Of a stretch of 64,000 bases of DNA, positions 33,261-46,100 are shown in pieces. A program made the translations under genes and the position numbers. Source of the stretch: Panax quinquefolius (lineage: Eukaryota > Streptophyta > Magnoliopsida > Apiales > Araliaceae); the NCBI GenBank assembly GCA_020205615.1, contig CM035170.1:37360143-37424142 (forward strand). The letters are read 5' to 3'. The notes under the pieces were generated by a model. The model saw only the letters and a list, made by a program, of their open reading frames with translations, ran no database searches and was not told the origin of the DNA. Position 1 is the stretch's first letter. Each line of letters begins with the position of its first letter.

Positions 33261-34068
33261 ACTATCTAACATCTACTAAATATGGAAATGTAAAAAAAAA
33301 AGAAAAAAGAATTAAACAAGGAGGGAGAAAGATTGGATGGGGTGCCTCCCATCGAGCGCTCGGTTTATAGTCCGTTAGTTGGACTCTTTTCTTGACACCG
33401 CTATCCAATTCCTCTACGATAAGCTAGGAACCCTCCATCCATTAGAACCGCTATGTGTTTTGGTAGATTCCCCATCATGCGTGTCTGTGAATTGAAGCAA
33501 CCTAGCGTATTTCCTGTCCATGATGTCTCTAGTTCCATTGCATAGCTAGGTGTCTCGTCCGTTGTAATTGGGAATAAATTATTGCGTTGAGGTATGGAAA
33601 GTACAATTGACTCTTCCTCTCTTATTTTCTCTTCTTCAACCCACCATGGTTTATACAAGGCATCTTTATCATACTGCTTATTTCCTTGAATGTGACTACC
33701 TAGAGGACATGGGTGTGCAAAATTCACTGGATTTTTCAACTCTAGTCGAGAAGGCACTTGGGGTTTAATATAGGTGATATGATATTCTTCATTTTCCAAA
33801 CCCCCAGTTGTATCCTCAACGTCCACTCCTTTCAGTTCATCCAGTGGCATGCACACTTCTGGCTTTCCATCAGTTTCATCATCCATATCATAGTACCAAT
33901 TGTTTGGAGGGCGATTGTTCAAGGCTTTGAACATTTGATCCATCTAATTCTGAAGATTTCGAATTGACCTCTCTTGGTCAATTATCTTCTCCTCACTTGA
34001 TGCTACACACTTGAACCACAAATCCTCCAATCTTGAATTATCTTGTTTAGTTTCAAAATCCATGTATT
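33261..34068 (-). pseudogene. Athila-1 gag C-terminal segment and post-pol junction
   Basis: The frame 33401-33943 includes MDQMFKALNNRPPNN, comparable to IALALNNRPQ in Athila-2 downstream of its zinc knuckle. To the left (33335-33360) the minus strand reads GAGCGCTCGATGGGAGGCAC, comparable to the AGCGCTACTTGGGAGGCAAC segment just after the Athila-2 pol end (58650). Gag and the post-pol region are therefore nearly joined, which places the pol deletion here. Confidence 0.65.
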
Positions 34069-34073
34069 GAGGA

Positions 34074-37000
34074 TGTAATATCCGAGTTTTATTTTATTTT
34101 TTTAATATTTTTTTTATGTAATTTAAGAATTGTTAATAAACGAATTTATATGAAACTTTTGGGTGATTTCATTTATTAGATGTATGTGTGTGGTACATAT
34201 ATGTGTTATTTCAAGATATGTGATGAGATGTATTTAAATGGTTGGTTTAGTTTTATTTAACTATTTAAATAAAATTAAGTAGGGAATTATTCTATTTTAT
34301 TACGTGGGATGGTATTAAATTATGAAATTTGGAGTTAGGAGCAGAATTTAGAGATGCGACGTGTATTCGAGTCCGGAACGTCAAATTAGTCGAGGATAGA
34401 TCGTAATCACGAAAAAGTGTTATAGTTGACTTTTTGGTCAAAGTCAACCTATTGACTTTTTCGAGGAAAAAGTCAACTACGAATTTCAGAGATAAATTTG
34501 ACTAAACGGATAGTCCCATGACGTTCGGGACGTCGACTTTAGTAGGAATCAATATATGGTTCGCAAAGTTTGGTTCCGAAGGGTAAAATAGTCAAATAGC
34601 TTATTAATTGATTAAAATAATATATGTATTTTTTTTATAATAGAAATCAGCTGAACTGATGGTCCCATGAGACTATTAAATTGGGACAAGGGAGGGAGTA
34701 TACGTATATTACATAATAGCTAAGGTGGAAGTAATTTATTTTATTCCTTAAAATCTAAATTCTTTTTATTTTTCTAACTCCCACATTCATTTTCTCTAAC
34801 TCCCATATTCTTCCTATTAATTAACTATATTATTGTAGTATTAAATATTGTGAGTAACTAATCATTAGAGTTGGGGTTATGGGAGTTGGGGTTATGGGAA
34901 TCAAAAGACTCTAACAAAGCTATACATATATACAAACACACTTTTCTTTTAAGAAAATTCCACCAAGTAAGCATGCGCAGAGAAGTTGAGAGTGATAGAT
35001 AGTGTGGTAGTATTCTAGAGATCACTTAACAACTAACAAGCAAGGAAGAGGGATAATCAAATTAACGCAAGGGAAATTCATCCAAAAGGTAAGCTATGAA
35101 ACTCTCTTTTCATGTTCTTGAAGAAAAATAGTGAAAAAAGCATGTATAGCCATGGTAAATGGTTTATGTTGATTTCGTAAGGCTATGATAATATTGTTGG
35201 TTTCTGTTATGAGGAGGATAAGGAATGAAAATTATGGTTTAAACATGTTTCAATTACATAGAGAATCAAATATTTCATGAATGTATGTAATATGTTGATA
35301 AAATGCCTCTTTGTAGTCAATTTGTTCATAACATGGTAATTTAGTGAGTTGGTTTGTTGTAGCATGTTCATATATATTGGTAGAAGTGATCTGGACAGTA
35401 GGAGTCAAGCCCATGCATGCTAGAATCAAAATCACAAAAATATTCAAAGTTGGTTGAATGTGAAATCTGTGATTTTTGGGGTTTTTCGGAGCCTCGGAAT
35501 CATGGTGTAGATGACTCGATTAGCGTATGTTATAATTTTATAAAATAGTATGTAGCATGAGGTACAACCTGTCCAAAGTTCATAGAAAGGGAGTTAAATT
35601 GAGCAAGTTATGAAAATCATAAGCATGCATGTTGGTAATAAAATCTCATAATTCGGAAATTCAGAATTTTTTTCTAAGTATAAAACTAGTCTTTGCACGC
35701 TTTTCTATGCTGATTGGTTTGTGGTCTTAGCATGCTAGTTTTATGAATGTTATATTTTGTAAAATACCTTGATGTATGAAGTTTATTGTGTCCAAGTATC
35801 ATGGTCATATCATCTTTAAGTTAAGCGGGAATAAAATCGTAGAGTCAATTGAAAATCGTAGAGTAAACTCACGAAAATCGTGAGAGTCGTTGAAAATCGT
35901 AGTCGATTGAAAATCGTAGAGTAAGTGAAAATCGTGAGAGTAAAAAATCGTAGAGTCAATGAAAATCGAGAGTCAATTGAAAAATCGAGAGTAAACTCAA
36001 AAAAATCGAGAGTCGATGAAAATCGAGAGTAACTCGAAAATCGTAGAGTCAAATTGAAAATCGTAGAGTAAAAATCATAGATTCAATGAAAATCGTAGAG
36101 TCAGTGAAAATCATAGAGTAAACTCAAAAATCGTAGAGTCAATGAAAATCGTAGAGTAAACTCTGAAAATCGTAGAGTCGGTGAAAATCGTAGAGTAAAC
36201 TCAAAAAATCGAGAGTCGTTGAAAAAAATCGTAGAGTAAACTCTGAAAATTATAGAGTAAAGTTTATATTACAACTACTACGCGTTGCTAATAGTTGATG
36301 TGCATGATTATACAATTGTGTAGGGCACGTGAAGTGCAGATAGCTGTGAGCTGTTAATCTATTATTGGTAAACAACGATCAAGGCAAGTTTCTTACCCTA
36401 TTTTTCATTATGAATTTATTCAACTCTTATTCAGTTGATTGCAGCGAGGGTAAGTTTGGGCTTGTGATTAAGTAATCATTCGTGCAAGCTCCTCTATTGT
36501 AAAGTTTTATTACTTCAATTGTGATGCGAAACGTTATTGATGATTATTCAGTTCCTATTGTAACTGCTATACTTTAAAGTTCGAATACCCTTAATGAACT
36601 ATATTCAAGCATGCTTTCTAGTTTTCGTTTCAGCTAGATGTTATTGATGCAAACGTAGTATATTGTTTGAACAATTCAAATCCTTTGAAGCTATTGAATG
36701 CTTACCAATCCAAATTGCTTTGGTGAGGTCCCGTATGAATACTAAGATGAACAACTTTGGATAATCAGGGTAATGGCGATGTAGGGCATATAGTCCCATT
36801 TACGCTTATGCGTTTAAACTTTATACTTGTGCACAATGTAGGGTACGATAAGGTGATCACATGAAGTATTTGCAGAGACCAATTTACAATCTATTTGATT
36901 GTTAAACCGTCGATGGTTTTTGATGAAACAACGTAATGTTCGTGGTATCTAACACCCTTAGTATGTTATTGAGAATTCGTAACTCTTATCTTGATATTCC

Positions 37001-37428
37001 AGTTTATCTCTTGATATTTATTTCAATTATTGAGAAATATTCATACTAATGCTTCTACTTCTGATGTATGTTCTCAAACTACTTTATATACTTGCTGGGC
37101 AATTTGTGCTCATTCTTGCTTAAACTTTTCAGTTAAGGCTGATAACGCTGAAGGCTCGGGAAAGGACAAAGGAAAGTCTAAGATGAAATGATGAGAGTTA
37201 TTTATGTAATAATTATATTTCCGCATATGATGTGATGTAGCGATAAACGCTAAGTTTAAGTTTAAGTTTATTAAAGGTTGTAAAGACTTGGGACTTTATT
37301 TTGAACAAGTATGTAATAGTTAATATTATTATTATTATTATTAGAGTTACTTAGATAGATGATGATGTATGTTATATCGTGAGCACCATGTCCTGTAATC
37401 GATGTTACACGGATTTGGGGGCGTCACA
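34074..37428 (+). repeat. Chromovirus 5' LTR (3355 bp)
   Basis: Starts TGTAATATCCGAG and ends TTTGGGGGCGTCACA. Internal ORFs are not coding. It carries a tandem array at 35825-36262. Confidence 0.95.
35825..36262. repeat. LTR tandem array, GAAAATCGTAGAGTCAGT units (5' LTR)
   Basis: Over twenty degenerate copies of an 18-19-bp unit alternating GAAAATCGTAGAGTCAGT and GAAAATCGTAGAGTAAACTC. The array is about 440 bp in this LTR. Confidence 0.93.
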
Positions 37429-37431
37429 GGT

Positions 37432-37444
37432 TGGTATCAAAGTC
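37432..37444 (+). promoter_or_regulatory. Chromovirus primer-binding site (tRNA-iMet type)
   Basis: TGGTATCAAAGTC lies three bases after the LTR end CGTCACA; the usual sequence is TGGTATCAGAGC. Confidence 0.8.
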
Positions 37445-37621
37445 ATAGGTTATAAACCTTAGGTGGGGAACCTTAGACTATAACCTTAGGGAAGTTAGTG
37501 GAGAAAATAAAGAGATGAACTCATGTAGAGTTCTAGGGGTTGTGTCAAATCTATTTTTCCTAAAAATAAAAATAACTATTTTAAAATACTAACCGAGTGG
37601 TTTTTTTTTCTTGTTTGAAGG

Positions 37622-38329
37622 ATGTCAGGAAAAGAGGAGGTTAGAGAAATCCACGTTATGAGTGAGCAGTTGGTGACAAATTGTGACACGAGCCTATAGA
37701 TGAGGCAATGAGTCGACTCTGCACCCGAGAGGAGTATCCTGAAGAGGAAGAGGAGCCCGAGGAGGACTCGAAAGAAGCACCTGAGGATACTTTATTGGAT
37801 GAGTTGATGGATAGGATTACGGAGTTGGACGACAAGGTCTATGAGTTGAAGGAGTCAGATCGGGGAGCAAAGAAAGCTGCAAAGATTGCTTGAGGCATTG
37901 GTACACTACCTGATAATTAGGAACGGGGATCTGGCTGACAAGTTGCGGGCATCAAACCAGAAGGCGGATAGGCTGGAGGATGAGAAAGAAGCCATTAGGA
38001 CCCACTTGGGGCATACCATTAATGGGTTAGAGTCGAGGATTCAGAGTCTTCAATCTGACAAGCAGATTATTATCACATTCTGGGGAGAAGAGAGGAGAGA
38101 CCGTGTTCGGGCTGAGAAGCTAACTGGTGAGTTAGAAGGAGAGGTGAGAGATAAGAAGGTTAAGATAGACAAGATGAAGTACGCATTTAAGTCAGCACAT
38201 GGAAGGTTTCAACATAGGGTGAATCATTTTCCAAGTGAGGAGCACCGGTCTAGACGTGTTATAAGCCGAGGGCTGGTACTGGAGATAACGGATGAGGAGC
38301 ATGAGGACGCCATTAGGCGGGGCTTTTAA
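37622..38329 (+). pseudogene. Extra coiled-coil ORF upstream of gag
   Basis: Three successive frames (ATG at 37622, then 37708-37893, then 37886-38329) together encode about 235 residues. These are rich in E, K, D and R: an acidic stretch EEYPEEEEEPEEDSKE, then LLDELMDRITELDDKVYEL, then helices such as KLRASNQKADRLEDEKEAI and LTGELEGEVRDKKVKIDKM. Heptad-like spacing suggests a coiled coil. It lies between the primer site and gag, whose own ATG is at 38597. I do not recognise a family. Two frameshifts inactivate it. Confidence 0.6.
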
Positions 38330-38596
38330 TTTATTATGATGAACTTTTACTATTGGCGTATAGAACACTTATCTTTGAATAATTATCTTGGTTTCAGTTT
38401 TTACCAAGTATGTTGGTTTAAAGTGATGTAAATGGCTTAATGTTATAAGACGATGAAATACCTTGGGTGTTATGTTTATAAATAAATATGTTTTTATTTA
38501 AGTATGTGATGTGATGATTAAGTCTCTTCTTATGATTGATATGTTATGTAGAGTAAGTGATAAGATAATAACATTAAGTTCATTTTAAACAGATAG
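38330..38596 (+). other. Spacer between extra ORF and gag
   Basis: AT-rich noncoding sequence, no feature seen. Confidence 0.4.
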
Positions 38597-39700
38597 ATGG
38601 CTAGAAGAAGACGTTGTCAAACACCCGAGGGGTCAGGCGGTAATGCTGGGGATCCACCGAATCCTATGCAATAGTTTGTAGACATGTTAGTGGGGGCACT
38701 TCAAAATTGAACCCCTAATGCCAATAACCCTCCAGTGGCCCAGGTGGCACACTTTAAGGACTTCAAGAGCGCGGGACCCCCTGAGTTCAAAGGAACCACT
38801 GAACCCATCAAAGCTCAAACTTGGGTCAAGGAAATCGAAAAGGCGTCGCTATCGCCTCGAAGTAGGTGATGATCGAAAAACAATCTTCGCCACTTACATG
38901 TCAAGGGTGAAGCTAAACTCGGTGGGAGGCAAACCGGACTAGAAATTTGGAGAAGGCGTGATGCCTTGGGAAGGGTTTAAGAAAATCTTTTTCGAGAACT
39001 ATTTTTCGGTTAATATGCAGAGTCGCATGGAGATGCGATTCCTGGAGCTGAAGCAAGAAGACATGACGGTACCTCAATATGCCGCAAAATTCAACGAGCT
39101 GGCGAGGTTTGCGCCTCACCAGGTCGACACTGAGGAGAGAAAAACGAGGAGGTTTGAGCAGGGTCTCAAACCATGGCTATATAGCAGACTCTCGGTGTTA
39201 TGTATTTAAAAGCTTCATCAACTCTCTGGAGAAAGATATAATCACGAGGCGGAAGTGAGGCCCTCGATGAAAATTAATAAGAAAAAAAAAGAAGAAGAAT
39301 GAAGGAGGAATCATGGGAAGGTAGAAAAAAGAAGTGGTGCAAACAAGAGGAAGTGGAACAATAACAACATGAGCAAAGAATAATTTCAAATCGAGAAACT
39401 CTGGGGGAAAACCAGGGGAAACAAAGAAGAGAATAGAGGCATGCAAGGAGTGCGGGAGGAATCACTCAGGGGCATGTCTAAAAGGAAATAATGTCTATTT
39501 CAACTGCGGGTAGGAGGGGCACATCTCTCCCAATTGCTCTGCACCAAAGAGAAATGGATGCTTCAACTGTGGAGCATTGGATCATCAGGCAAGGAAATGC
39601 CCAAAGAAGAACACAACAGGAGGAAATGGAGGAAGGGGACCAAGCGGTGGGAATCTCACGATTAATGAACCACCAACTCAGAATTGACCAACAACAAGAA
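38597..39700 (+). pseudogene. Chromovirus gag
   Basis: The ATG at 38597 opens MARRRRCQTPEGSGGNAG, with in-frame stops within 40 codons. Capsid pieces include PPEFKGTTEPIKAQTWVKEI (38785-38840) and FKKIFFENYFSVNMQSRMEM (38985-39050). Then come ELKQEDMTVPQYAAKFNELA and two CCHC-type knuckles in different frames near 39450-39600 (second: GCFNCGALDHQARKCP). Multiple frameshifts. Confidence 0.88.
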
Positions 39701-39708
39701 CTTTCAAC

Positions 39709-40566
39709 ATGACGGTTCAGGATGCGGTCACATCCAGGGATGTGGTTTCAGGTATCATTCCGATCAATGATATATTTGCTTACATATTATTTGATTCGGG
39801 TGCTACTTGTTCCTTCGTATCGCATGAATTCTCCCAACGATTAAATTTACCCCAGGAAGAATTAAAATATCCTATGAACATAGAAGTTGCTAATAAGGAA
39901 ATGATTCCCGTTAGCCATGTCTATAGAAATTGTGTTGTAAACATAAGGGGATATAAGTTACCCGTGGATTTAATTCTAATTCAATTAGGAGAATTTGATG
40001 TAATTCTAGGAATGGATTGGTTGTTTAACCATGGAGCGATGATAGATTGCCAAAAGAAGTGTATAAACCTTAGGACTCCAGATCAGTCTAAGGTAGCATT
40101 CTATGGAAGTAGGTCGCTGAGACACTCAAGTTGTCTGACGATGATGCAAGCAAGGAAGTTACTAAGAAAGGGATGTGTAGGATATTTGGCCCATATCGTC
40201 GATACGCAGAAAGTAGGGATAGAGATGGGATGGATACCAAGAGTGAAACTAATTTTCGGATATATTTTCGGGAGGAATTGCTGTGACTTCCACGGATCGG
40301 AGGTCGAATTCGTTATAGATTTAGTACCGGGGACGACACCGATTTCGAAAGCCCCTTACAGAATGGCACCGGCAGAAATAAAGGAGCTGATGGTACAGTT
40401 ACAAGAGTTATTGGATAGGAAGTATATTCAACGGAGTGTGTCTCCTTGGGGAACACCAGTTTTATTTGTGAAAAAGAAGGATGGATTGATGAGACTATGT
40501 ATCGACTATCGAGAGTTGAACAAGGTGATGATTAAGAACAAGTATCCGTTATTTCAGGATAGATGA
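39709..40566 (+). pseudogene. Chromovirus protease and RT N-terminus
   Basis: An open frame of 285 codons. The aspartic protease motif is [12 protein letters not shown], with VILGMDWL further on. The RT fingers begin with [35 protein letters not shown] and [11 protein letters not shown] stop (TGA at 40564) interrupts RT just before the conserved '[12 protein letters not shown]' block. Confidence 0.92.
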
Positions 40567-41640
40567 TCATTCGATCAACCCAAGGGAGCGAAATATTTTT
40601 CCAAGATTGACTTGAGGACGGGATATCACCAGTTAAAGGTAAGGAAGGAGGATGTACCTAAGACAACGTTCAGGACACGTTACGGTCACTACGAGTTCCT
40701 GGTGATGTCGTTCGGGTTAACAAATGCGCCAGCAGCATTTATGGACATGATGAATCGGGTATTCAAGCAATACTTAGATAAATTCGTAATTGTGTTCATA
40801 GATGATATCTTGATATATTCTAAGACTCAGGAAGATCATGATGAACATTTAAGGTTAGTGTTGGAGGCGTTGAGGAAGGATAAGTTATACGTGAAATTCT
40901 CGAAGTGTGAATTCTGGTTGGAGAAAGTTCAATTTTTGGGTCACGTGATCGACAAGGACGGAATTTTTGTGGATCCAGCAAAGGTGGAAGCAGTTCAGAA
41001 TTGGGAACAACCAAAGTCACTGACTGAAGTAAGAAGTTTCTTAGGACCGGCAAAGCTATTCTGCAGACGGTTTATCCAAGATTTTTTAAAGATAGCGGAA
41101 CGTTGACGAATTTAACGAAGAAGTTTCAAAATTTGTCCGGACGGAGAAATGTAAAGAGAGTTTTAAGGAACTCAAGAAAAGACCGAGTGAAGCACCAATG
41201 TTATCTTTACCGACGATCTGTGTGACTTCGTGATTTTCAAATGATGCGTCACACAAAGGACTTGGGCCGTGTGCTTATGCAACATGGTAAAGTTATGCGT
41301 ATGCATCGCGTCAATTGAAGGATTACGAGAAGGGATATCCTACCCATGATCGGAATGGCGGTAGTAGTATTTGCCTTTAAAGATATGGAGGCACTATTTA
41401 TATGGTGTAAGGTGTGAAATATACACGGACCATAAAATTTCAAGTATATTTTCATGCAAAAGGAGTTGAATATGAGACAAAGAAGATGGTTGGAACTTAT
41501 AAAGGATTACGATCATGACATCTTGTATCATCCGGGAAAGTTTAACGTGGTAGGAGATGCTTGCAAGCGAAAGGCGATGGTAGGTTGGCAATGCTAACAA
41601 ATTTCAAGAGGAGTTAATTAAGGAGATGGCTAGATTAGAA
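40567..41640 (+). pseudogene. Chromovirus RT palm and decayed RNase H
   Basis: The RT continues [30 protein letters not shown] and the catalytic FIDD (in [11 protein letters not shown]), then [10 protein letters not shown] and LTEVRSFLG. From 41100 on the RNase H region is scrambled by frameshifts; only pieces such as EYTDHK-like and RRWLELIKDYD-like remain (41395-41560). Confidence 0.9.
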
Positions 41641-41685
41641 CTCGAGATAAAAAGTCCAAGAGAGCCGAGGGGAAATTGTTCATGA

Positions 41686-42720
41686 ATGGAGGCTCATCCG
41701 ACTCTATTGGACAAAATCAAGGAAGTACAAGGCAGCGATGAGGAATGTGTGAAGGTGAGGACAAGAATTTCAGATGGAGAAGAGCTTAAATTCAGTATGG
41801 GGGGTGATGGACTATTAAGATTTGAGAAGAGAATTTGGGTGCCAGCGGTGTCTGAATTAAAGGAAGAAATCTTGCAGGAAGCTCATAGCTTAAGTTACTC
41901 AATTCACTTGGGAAGCACAAAGATGTATCAGGATCTCCGCCAACATTATTGGTGGCCCAATATGAAAAGAGAAGTCGCAGAGTATGTCAGCAAGTGTTTA
42001 ACATGCCAGCGAGTTAAGGCGGAACATCAGAAACCGAGCGGGCTACTTCAACCTTTAGAAATTCCAGAATGGAAGTGGGAGCATATCACGATGGACTTCG
42101 TGGTAGGACTTCCAACTACGCAGAAGGGTTACGATGCAGTTTGGGTGATCGTTGATCGATTGACCAAGTCAGCGCATTTCTTGCCAATCAAGATCAGATA
42201 TACCTTGGATCAGTTGGTAAAGATTTACATCAAATAGATTGTTTCGTGCACGGGTACCAGATTAATTCAGGTCGATCGCGATCCGCGGTTCACAACAAAT
42301 TTCTGGAGAAGTTTTCAAGAATGAATGGGAACGCAACTGAGGTTGAGCATGGCGAATCATCCTCAAACAGATGAGCAGAGCGAGAGAACTATTCAAACGT
42401 TAGAGGACATGCTGAGAGCATGCGTTATGGATTTCAAAGGGAGCTGGGATGATCACCTACCGTTGGTAGAATTTATGCGACAATAACAGCTTATCATGCG
42501 AGCATCCAGATGCCACCTTATGAAGCTTTATATGGAAGGAAATGCGAACGCCTATCAGGCTTTGGGATGAAGTGGGAGAACAACAATTGCTAGGGCCGTA
42601 ATTGGTGCAACAAACCGCAGATGTGATCAAAATAATACTAAGCGAGGCTCGTGACGGCCTCGGATCGATGTAAGAAATATGCAGATCAACATCTAAGAAC
42701 AACGAGATTTCGACGCCTAA
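41686..42720 (+). pseudogene. Chromovirus integrase
   Basis: The frame 41686-42237 shows the H2C2 finger (H..H-type start HSLSYSIHLGSTKMYQDL, then YWWPNMKREVAEYVSKCLTC) and the start of the core (MDFVVGLPTTQKGYDAVWVI, TKSAHFLPI). A stop at 42235 is followed by broken frames to 42720 that still hold the DRDPRFT-like and NGQSERTIQ-like regions. Confidence 0.9.
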
Positions 42721-42727
42721 GACTTAT

Positions 42728-43135
42728 GTGTTTTTGAAAGTGTCACCTTGGAAAGGGAAAATGAGATTTGGGAAGAAGGGAAAACTTAGTCCCAGATTCA
42801 TAGGACCCTTCGAAGTGTTGAGGCGAGTGGGTGAGGTAGCTTATGAAATAGCCTTACCTCCGGAGTTAGAACATATACACAACGTGTTCCATGTTTCTGT
42901 CCTACGACCCTATAAGCAGGATTACAAGCATGTCATAGAGTATGAACCTATTCAGTTTGAAAAGGACTTAACCTACGAAGAGGTCCCATTGCAGATAATC
43001 GATAGAAAAGAACAAGTGTTAAGAAATAAGATAATACCTTCTGTTAAGGTATTGTGGAGGAACCACAACGCCGATGAGGCTACGTGGGAACTCGAGGAGA
43101 AAATGATGAAAAATTACCCTAATCTTTTTGATTGA
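42728..43135 (+). pseudogene. Chromovirus integrase C-terminus and chromodomain
   Basis: An open frame begins [19 protein letters not shown] and continues [52 protein letters not shown] and the chromodomain-like [19 protein letters not shown]. The chromodomain is the defining feature of chromoviruses and is thought to guide integration to heterochromatin. The stop is at 43135. Confidence 0.92.
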
Positions 43136-43167
43136 TGTGTAATGATTCCGGGGACGGAATCCTTTTA

Positions 43168-43179
43168 AGGGAGGGTGAA
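43168..43179 (+). promoter_or_regulatory. Chromovirus polypurine tract
   Basis: AGGGAGGGTGAA immediately before the LTR start TGTAATATCC. Confidence 0.8.
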
Positions 43180-46100
43180 TGTAATATCCAAGTTTTATTT
43201 TATTTATTTTTAATATTTTTTATGTAATTTAAGAATTGTTAATAAACGAATTTATATGAAACTTTTGGGTGATTTCATTTATTAGATGTATGTGTGTGGT
43301 ACATATATGTGTTATTTCAAGATATGTGATGAGATGTATTTAAATGGTTGGTTTAGTTTTATTTAACTATTTAAATAAAATTAAGTAGGGAATTATTCTA
43401 TTTTATTCTATGGGATGGTATTAAATCATGAGCTGGAGTTAGGAGCAGAATTTAGAGATGCGGACTGTGTATTCGAGTCCGGAACGTCGAAATTAGTCAG
43501 GATAGATCGTAATCACGAAAAGTGTCACACAGTTGATTTTTTTGGTCAAAGTCAACTCGTTGATTTTTTTCGAGGAAAAAGTCAACTACTTAATTTCGTA
43601 GAGATAAATTTGACTAAACGGATAGTCCCATGACGTCCGGAACATCGACTTTAGTAGGAATCGATATATGGTTCGCAAAGTTTGGTTTCGAAGGGTAAAA
43701 TAGTCAAATAGCTTATTAATTGATTAAAATAATATATGTATTTTTTTATAATAGAAATCAGCTGAACTGATGGACCCATGAGACTATTAAATTGGGACAA
43801 GGGAGGGAGTATACGTATATTACATAATAGCTAAGGTGGAAGTAATTTATTTTATTCCTTAAAATCAAAATTCTTTTTATTTTTCTAACTCCCACATTCA
43901 TTTTCTCTAACTCCCACATTCTTCCTATTAATTAACTATATTATTGTAGTATTAAATATTGTGAGTAACTAATCATTAGAGTTGGGGGTTATGGAAGTTG
44001 GGGGTTATGGGAATCAAAAGACTCTAACAAAGCTATACATATATACAAACACACTTTTCTTTTAAGAAAATTCCACCAAGTAAGCATGCAGAGAAGTTGA
44101 GAGTGATAGATAGTGTGGTAGTATTCTAGAGATCACTTAACAACTAACAAGCAAGGAAGAGGGATAATCAAATTAACGCAAGGGAAATTCATCCAAAAAG
44201 GTAAGCTATGAAACTCTCTTTTTCATGTTCTTGAAGAAAAATAGTGAAAAAGCATGTATAGCCATGGTAAATGGTTTATGTTGATTTCGTAAGGCTATGA
44301 TAATATTGTTGGTTTCTGTTATGAGGAGGATAAGGAATGAAAAGTATGGTTTAAACATGTTTCAATTACATAGAGAATCAAATATTTCATGAATGTATGC
44401 GATATGTTGATAAAATGCCTCTTTGTAGTCAATTTGTTCATAGCATGGTAATTTAGTGAGTTGGTTTGTTGTAGCATGTTCATATATGTTGGTAGAAGTG
44501 ATCTGGACAGTAGGAGTCAAGCCCATGCATGCTAGAATCAAAATCACAAAAAATTTCAAAGTTGGTTGAATGTGAAATCTGTGATTTTTGGGGTTTTTTG
44601 AGACCTCTCTAATCATGGGTGTAGATGACTCGATTAGCGTATGTTATAATTTTATAAAATAGTATGTAGCATGAGGTACAACTTGTCCAAATTTCATAAG
44701 AAAGGTAGTTAAATTGAGCAAGTTATGAAAATCGTAAGCATGCATGTTGGTAATAAAATCTGCAGAATTCGAAATTCCGAATTTTTCCAAGTATAAAACT
44801 AGTCTTTGCACGCTTTTCTATGCAGTTGGTTTGTGGTCTTAGCATGCTAGTTTTATGAATGTTATATTTTTGTAAAATACCTTGATGTATGAAGTTTATT
44901 GTGTCCAAGTATCATGGTCATATCATCTTTAAGTTAGCGGGAATAAAATCGTAGAGTCAGTGAAAATCGTAGAGTAAACTCTGAAAATCGTAGAGTCAGT
45001 GAAAATCGTAGTCAGTGAAAATCATAGAGTAAGTGAAAATCGTAGAGTAAAAATCGTAGAGTCAGTGAAAATCGTAGAGTAAACTCAAAAATCGTAGAGT
45101 CAATGAAAATCGTAGAGTAACTCTGAAAATCGTAGAGTCAGTGAAAATCGTAGAGTAAAAATCGTAGAGTCAATGAAAATCGTAGAGTCAGTGAAAATCG
45201 TAGAGTAAACTCAAAAATCGTAGAGTCAATGAAAATCGTAGAGTAAACTCTGAAAATCGTAGAGTCAGTGAAAATCGTAGAGTAAACTCTGAAAATTATA
45301 GAGTAAAGTTTATATTACAACTACTATGCGTCGCTAATAGTTGATGTGCATGATTATACAATTGTGTAGGGCACGTGAAGTGCAGATAGCTGTAAGCTGT
45401 TAATCTGTTATTGGTAAACAATGATCAAGGTAAGTTTCTTACCCTATTTTTCATTATGAATTTATTCAACTCTTATTCAGTTGATTGCAACGAGGGTAAG
45501 TTTGGGCTTGTGATTAAGTAATCATTCGTGCAAGCTCCTCTATTGTAAAGTTCTATAACTTCAATTGTGATGCGAAACGTTATTGATGATTATTCAGTTC
45601 CTATTGTAACTTCTATACTTTAAAGTTCGTATACCCTTAATGAACTATATTCAAGCATGCTTTCTAGCTTTCGTTTCAGCTAGATGTTATTGATGCAAAC
45701 GTAGTATATTGTTTGAACAATTCAAATCCTTTGAAGCTATTGAGTGCTTACCAATCCAAATTGCTTTGGTGAGCTCCCGCATGAATACTAAGATGAACAA
45801 CCTGGATAACGGGGTAACTGATGTCGGGCATATAGTCCCATTTACGCTTATGCGTTTAAACTTTATACTTGTGCACAATGTAGGGTACGATAGGCTGATC
45901 ACCTGGAGAACTTGCAGAGACCGTTTATAATCTATTTGATTGTTAAATCGTCTGATGGTTTTTGATGAAACAAAGTAATGTTCAGGGTATCTAACACCCC
46001 TTAGTATGTTATTGAGAATTCCAGAACTCTTATCTTGATATTCCAGTTTATCTCTTGATATTTATTTCAACTATTGAGAAATATTCATACTAATGCTTAC

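Noticed and set aside
35250..35447. ORF repeated at 44362-44616, possible LTR gene
   Set aside because: The two copies are simply the same part of both LTRs; frame not preserved beyond a short stretch and no domain seen.
35816..36262. Protein-coding repeat (minus-strand ORF rich in RFS and TLRF)
   Set aside because: The ORF is a by-product of the 18-bp LTR array.
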